The translations under genes and the position numbers were made by a program. Shown here piece after piece: positions 59,851 through 64,000 of a stretch of DNA of 64,000 nucleotides. The notes below the pieces were generated by a model. It searched no databases. It saw only the letters and a program-made list of their open reading frames with translations, and was not told the DNA's origin. Position 1 is the stretch's first letter; every line of letters begins with the position of its first letter. This DNA comes from Tissierellia bacterium (GTDB taxonomy: Bacteria > Bacillota > Clostridia > Tissierellales > Peptoniphilaceae): positions 61,006-125,005 of the forward strand of contig JAUMWX010000005.1 of assembly GCA_030529425.1 (NCBI GenBank), written 5' to 3'.

Positions 59851-62800
59851 ATGAAAATAAAAGTCAAGAAAATGTATCAAAAATTCTTGTCTATTTTGCT
59901 GGCGACATTAATGTTTTTCAGTACGTCAGTACCAGGAATGCAAGTTTTTGCACAAGAATTGGACGGTGGAAATCAAACAACACATGAAGTGAAGTTTGTA
60001 ACGGAACCGCAAGACACTAAAATAACAGTAAAGGATGCTGACAATAAAAAAGTAGAGCCGTCAAAAGATGATGAACATATATTTCATCTAAAAGAAGGTT
60101 CATACATTTATTCGGCATCGGCACAAGGTTATAAGCCTGTAGAAGATAAAGAATTTAAGGTAGAAAAAAATGAGGAGATCAAGGTTGAACTTATAAAAGA
60201 AGAAGCTGTTTCTGATAGTGAATTAGAAAAAAGCAGTCAATCTATGCGTGTTACGTCTCAAAATATAGGAGCTAAAGCCTTAAGTATCGCAGATATAAAT
60301 AATTATTCGTTTTCTATTGTTGACCGTACCCATGATAACGCAATAATTGAGCATAAGAAAGAGGGAGAAGAGGGTTATAGTGATTACTTGAATAATCCAT
60401 CAAAATTTAATCAAGTAGTTGGTAAAGATGAGAAAATATCCGGATTATCTGTTAATTTTTCATTCAGCTATTCCGGTTCTGAAGGTATTAAAGAAGGAGA
60501 TACACTTGAGATTCCCGCTTATCTTGGTACTGAATTACAAAATGCATCATTTGCAAATGTTCCATTAGCGGATACATCAGGGGTTACACTTGGAACATAT
60601 AGCTATAACTCAGGTAAATTTATATTAAGCTTTTCAGGGGAACATGTAAAAAATGATAATGTACAAAATTTCTCAGCGTTACTTACATCAAGTTCTGTAT
60701 CTGTTCCAAATACAACTTTTGGAACCGGTACAAACGGTGAAAAAACAGTCATTCATGGAAAAGTATTAGATACAAACATCATTGCAGGTTATGAAAAGAA
60801 AAATGCGGATGCACCAGTTGGCCCCCGACCACTTAGTCTTGATAATGTAAGAATCAAATCGTTTAAGATTATTGATGTTGCTAATGGAAATAAGGAAATA
60901 GATTATAAGACAAGTGATGATCCTGAATACAATGAGTATAAAAATAATCCAACAAGATTTACCAACGCTATTCATCAAGATCAGAAAAACAGCAAAATAA
61001 AGTTTCAACTTTCGGTAAAATATGACAGTGTAAAATCATTACTTCCGGGAGATACATTAACAATTCCGGCTCATCATGGTGGACATATAAGTTCATTTAC
61101 GAGCAAACCTTTATTTGATGGAACAAAGCATCAGTTAGGTACTTGGAAATATTCAAATGGGAATGTTGTTGTATCTTTTGGTGGAGATTACATTAAAAAC
61201 AATATAGTAAAAGCGGTTGAAATGTCTTTTGAAACTGGTGAAATTCAAAATCTACTTTTGAACGAACCCAAAACTTTTGTTCCAGGTGAACGAAATGTGC
61301 ATGTTGGGAAGTTAGGAAAAAATGATATTGTAGTTCCTTTTGAAAAAGAGTTAGTAGTTGCCCAAAAGATTGGCGAAACAAGGGAATATATTTCGAAATA
61401 TCAATCTAGAGGTACAGATTCTTTAAGTGTTTGGGCTATTAGACTTTCGAGTGATAGCATTCCCAAAACAGTAAATGGCAAAAGATATCATTTTAATACG
61501 CCATACTTACTTGAAAATAACGGTAACTATAATCCTAAGGCATGGACAGACGTATATGTCGAAGATGCTTTCACAGATTTGACAAAAGCTCCAAGAATCT
61601 CATATCTTTGGGTGCCACTAGGAGGGGTAACTGATAACGGTGAACTTATTGGAGGACAGTTTGGTGTTTCAATAAAATTAAATGACCTTACTAAAGCATT
61701 AACAGAAGTGAAGCAAGGTAATAAGTCTAAATTAGAAGTAAAAAATGCTTTAAAAAATGGACAATACTCCATTTTCAACAATGGTGATGAAACGTATACA
61801 TTCATGATGAAATGGTGGGATATGAATGATAGTTCCGGATTTACGTACGATAAGATACCATCTATTGCTGATGCTGGTGGAGTTGGAAATTATTTAAAGG
61901 AAATGTATTCGGAAGTATTTGAAAATCTAAAACCAGAGACGATTGCTAAAATTAATGATTTGTATAATGGAAAAGCTGTTCAAGAAATAATTACTTATAT
62001 TGACGCAAATTATACACCAGTAAAAGAAGCTATAGAAATAACAAATACTGCGAAGATTACAACAAAACAAACTGGAGAAAAAGAATACCCAGCTGTTGGA
62101 AAATTAACTCCTCCAGCAGAAATCTCAGATGCACCGGCAAATCCGTTATCTATTAAACTGATTAAATCAGATAGAAGAACAGGTGAGATGCTTTCTGAAG
62201 GATTTAAGTTTGAACTACAAACTACAACAAATAACGGTAATACATGGACTAAGGTTAAAGTTGATGCTTCTATGCTTGATAAGGGAAGACTTGATGGGGA
62301 TCAATTAGTACCTGATGATAAAGGGATTGTACAGGTTAAAGGACTTAAAGTCGGAAAATACCGCTTCGTAGAAACAGCACATCCGGCAGGGTATATGGAT
62401 GTAGCAATTGATGATGCGAATCCTAACAGTACAAAATATCCAAAATCAGCAAACTCAAAAGTCATAGAACTAAATAACCAAGGAACCAGTAAAGTAGTTG
62501 CGATGTACAATGAGCCGAACGCTGAGAAGATAGAAATCAAAGTTACAAAGGCTTGGGTTGGACCTGAAAAAGACGCTGTAATAGTAAAACTGCTTGCAGA
62601 TGATAAAGATACAGGAAAGACCTTAACACTGAATAAAGTCGGAAACTGGGAAGGAAAATTCACAAACCTTGATAAACTCAATATCAACGGTGGCGAAATC
62701 AAGTACGATGTAGCAGAAGTTGAAATTGATAACTACACGAGTACAAAGACAGGTAATACTAAAACAGGCTTTATAATTACCAACAAGCATACACCACCGA

Positions 62801-64000
62801 CAACACCGAAGAAAGAAGTCTTTAAAGGCAATGAAACTACAAATATTGACGGTAAAGAAGTCAAAGCCGGAGAAGTACTTACTTACAAGGTAAGCTACAA
62901 AAATACAACAGGTAAGGAACAAAAGGTAGTCATTGAAGATATGATACCTGAGTTTACAAGCTATGTAGAAGGTTCAGCAACAAATGGTGGAGTGTACCAA
63001 GACGGTAAGATTACTTGGACAAAAGATAAGGTAGCAGATGGTGAAAGCTTTGAAGTAAGCTTTAAGGTAAAGGTAGAAAGATCAGCAGGCGGAGAAAATT
63101 TAAAGAATGAAGCGATTGTCAATGCCGGAAAGAACAAGCTTAAGACAAATCCGACAACAAACCCTGTCCCTGAAATTCCACCGACAACACCGAAGAAAGA
63201 AGTCTTTAAAGGCAATGAAACTACAAATATTGACGGTAAAGAAGTCAAAGCCGGAGAAGTACTTACTTACAAGGTAAGCTACAAAAATACAACAGGTAAG
63301 GAACAAAAGGTAGTCATTGAAGATATGATACCTGAGTTTACAAGCTATGTAGAAGGTTCAGCAACAAATGGTGGAGTGTACCAAGACGGTAAGATTACTT
63401 GGACAAAAGATAAGGTAGCAGATGGTGAAAGCTTTGAAGTAAGCTTTAAGGTAAAGGTAGAAAGATCAGCAGGCGGAGAAAATTTAAAGAATGAAGCGAT
63501 TGTCAATGCCGGAAAGAACAAGCTTAAGACAAATCCGACAACAAACCCTGTCCCTGAAATTCCACCGACAACACCGAAGAAAGAAGTCTTTAAAGGCAAT
63601 GAAACTACAAATATTGACGGTAAAGAAGTCAAAGCCGGAGAAGTACTTACTTACAAGGTAAGCTACAAAAATACAACAGGTAAGGAACAAAAGGTAGTCA
63701 TTGAAGATATGATACCTGAGTTTACAAGCTATGTAGAAGGTTCAGCAACAAATGGTGGAGTGTACCAAGACGGTAAGATTACTTGGACAAAAGATAAGGT
63801 AGCAGATGGTGAAAGCTTTGAAGTAAGCTTTAAGGTAAAGGTAGAAAGATCAGCAGGCGGAGAAAATTTAAAGAATGAAGCGATTGTCAATGCCGGAAAG
63901 AACAAGCTTAAGACAAATCCGACAACAAACCCTGTCCCTGAAATTCCACCGACAACACCGAAGAAAGAAGTCTTTAAAGGCAATGAAACTACAAATATTG
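59851..64000 (+). CDS. Large repeat-containing surface adhesin, 5' part (runs off the window)
   Basis: Open frame of 1383 codons with no stop before the window end. Signal peptide at residues 1-34 (hydrophobic core LSILLATLMFFSTSVPG, end VFAQ). Next come a PEGA-like domain (about 48-115), two diverged copies of one Ig-like module (about 145-290, SFSIVDRTHDN; and 330-490, SFKIIDVANGN), a region of unclear fold, a SpaA-type domain (about 768-890, LSIKLIKSDRRTGEMLSEG), a Cna-B domain (about 892-980) and then 128-residue DUF11-like repeats from residue 982. Wall sorting signal and stop must lie beyond the window. AGGAGG precedes the ATG. Probable role: adhesion at the cell surface with isopeptide-stabilised stalk domains. 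Confidence 0.88.
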   Translation, partial: MKIKVKKMYQKFLSILLATLMFFSTSVPGMQVFAQELDGGNQTTHEVKFVTEPQDTKITVKDADNKKVEPSKDDEHIFHLKEGSYIYSASAQGYKPVEDKEFKVEKNEEIKVELIKEEAVSDSELEKSSQSMRVTSQNIGAKALSIADINNYSFSIVDRTHDNAIIEHKKEGEEGYSDYLNNPSKFNQVVGKDEKISGLSVNFSFSYSGSEGIKEGDTLEIPAYLGTELQNASFANVPLADTSGVTLGTYSYNSGKFILSFSGEHVKNDNVQNFSALLTSSSVSVPNTTFGTGTNGEKTVIHGKVLDTNIIAGYEKKNADAPVGPRPLSLDNVRIKSFKIIDVANGNKEIDYKTSDDPEYNEYKNNPTRFTNAIHQDQKNSKIKFQLSVKYDSVKSLLPGDTLTIPAHHGGHISSFTSKPLFDGTKHQLGTWKYSNGNVVVSFGGDYIKNNIVKAVEMSFETGEIQNLLLNEPKTFVPGERNVHVGKLGKNDIVVPFEKELVVAQKIGETREYISKYQSRGTDSLSVWAIRLSSDSIPKTVNGKRYHFNTPYLLENNGNYNPKAWTDVYVEDAFTDLTKAPRISYLWVPLGGVTDNGELIGGQFGVSIKLNDLTKALTEVKQGNKSKLEVKNALKNGQYSIFNNGDETYTFMMKWWDMNDSSGFTYDKIPSIADAGGVGNYLKEMYSEVFENLKPETIAKINDLYNGKAVQEIITYIDANYTPVKEAIEITNTAKITTKQTGEKEYPAVGKLTPPAEISDAPANPLSIKLIKSDRRTGEMLSEGFKFELQTTTNNGNTWTKVKVDASMLDKGRLDGDQLVPDDKGIVQVKGLKVGKYRFVETAHPAGYMDVAIDDANPNSTKYPKSANSKVIELNNQGTSKVVAMYNEPNAEKIEIKVTKAWVGPEKDAVIVKLLADDKDTGKTLTLNKVGNWEGKFTNLDKLNINGGEIKYDVAEVEIDNYTSTKTGNTKTGFIITNKHTPPTTPKKEVFKGNETTNIDGKEVKAGEVLTYKVSYKNTTGKEQKVVIEDMIPEFTSYVEGSATNGGVYQDGKITWTKDKVADGESFEVSFKVKVERSAGGENLKNEAIVNAGKNKLKTNPTTNPVPEIPPTTPKKEVFKGNETTNIDGKEVKAGEVLTYKVSYKNTTGKEQKVVIEDMIPEFTSYVEGSATNGGVYQDGKITWTKDKVADGESFEVSFKVKVERSAGGENLKNEAIVNAGKNKLKTNPTTNPVPEIPPTTPKKEVFKGNETTNIDGKEVKAGEVLTYKVSYKNTTGKEQKVVIEDMIPEFTSYVEGSATNGGVYQDGKITWTKDKVADGESFEVSFKVKVERSAGGENLKNEAIVNAGKNKLKTNPTTNPVPEIPPTTPKKEVFKGNETTNI
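62794..64000 (+). repeat. Tandem 384-bp coding repeats, apparently identical
   Basis: Units start at 62794, 63178, 63562 and 63946, the last cut by the window end. By eye the three full units are identical base for base, each encoding 128 residues of the adhesin stalk (start PPTTPKKEVFKGNETTN). The exact length multiple of three means unit loss or gain keeps the frame. Confidence 0.93.

Noticed and set aside
62301..63983. Repeated minus-strand open frames opposite the adhesin
   Set aside because: They are shadows of the 384-bp coding repeats, with no RBS and no family; their repetition only reflects the plus-strand gene.

Overview
The window is AT-rich and gene-dense. Its gene order is that of a low-GC Gram-positive chromosome, most likely an anaerobic coccus of the Tissierellia/Peptoniphilaceae type (Peptoniphilus, Anaerococcus, Helcococcus or a relative). 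This is an inference from several features: a clostridial-style ATP synthase operon whose c subunit has a sodium-binding pattern, formate-THF ligase, two-subunit GlyRS, RBS-rich starts, a class B sortase and a Cna-B-type surface protein. The housekeeping block nfeD-floA-x-phoH-ybeY-dgkA-era-recO-glyQS-ppsR-dnaG-sigA-trmK-nif3 follows the Bacillus/Clostridium order but lacks the sporulation genes (yqfC, yqfD) and yqfF, which fits a non-sporing lineage.

Layout. 1-4.3 kb: 3' end of ileS, a short DtxR/MntR-type regulator, fhs. 4.4-11.3 kb: complete atp operon (atpZ-like, atpI, B, E, F, H, A, G, D, C). 11.5-16.5 kb: accessory stretch with a nitroreductase-like protein, a trypsin-like protease fused to a nonspecific nuclease, a papain-like protease, a DUF1287 lipoprotein and rpsU. 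Cas12a-type CRISPR repeats lie here: one isolated remnant near 15.14 kb and three tandem degenerate repeats at 16.33-16.49 kb, with no cas gene in the window. 16.5-33.7 kb: ctlX, then the housekeeping block, rnpB and dut. 33.7-40.5 kb: a leftward galactose import and Leloir operon (mglB-mglA-mglC-galM-like-galT-galK) with a cre/LacI-type operator overlapping its putative promoter. 40.6-58.7 kb: class B sortase, ogg, groESL, an orphan response regulator with a degenerate receiver, pepF, an AroD-Ogt fusion, bcp, a GME-fold protein, hisS, thrS, infC-rpmI-rplT with an attenuator leader and ATT start, ktrB-ktrA, an rRNA methyltransferase and mgtE. 58.7-64 kb: a serine recombinase and the first 4.15 kb of a large sortase-type adhesin that runs off the window and ends in identical 384-bp tandem repeats.

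The points most worth a second look are the orphan, regularly spaced (63 nt) Cas12a-like repeat cluster and its detached copy; the cytoplasmic protease-nuclease plus papain-like protease pair; the type I dehydroquinase fused to an O6-alkylguanine-DNA alkyltransferase; a primary sigma factor with an insertion of about 290 residues between regions 1.2 and 2; the degenerate receiver; and the perfect adhesin repeats beside a site-specific recombinase. No tRNA or rRNA gene was seen. All functional calls come from reading motifs and gene order; no database search was run.
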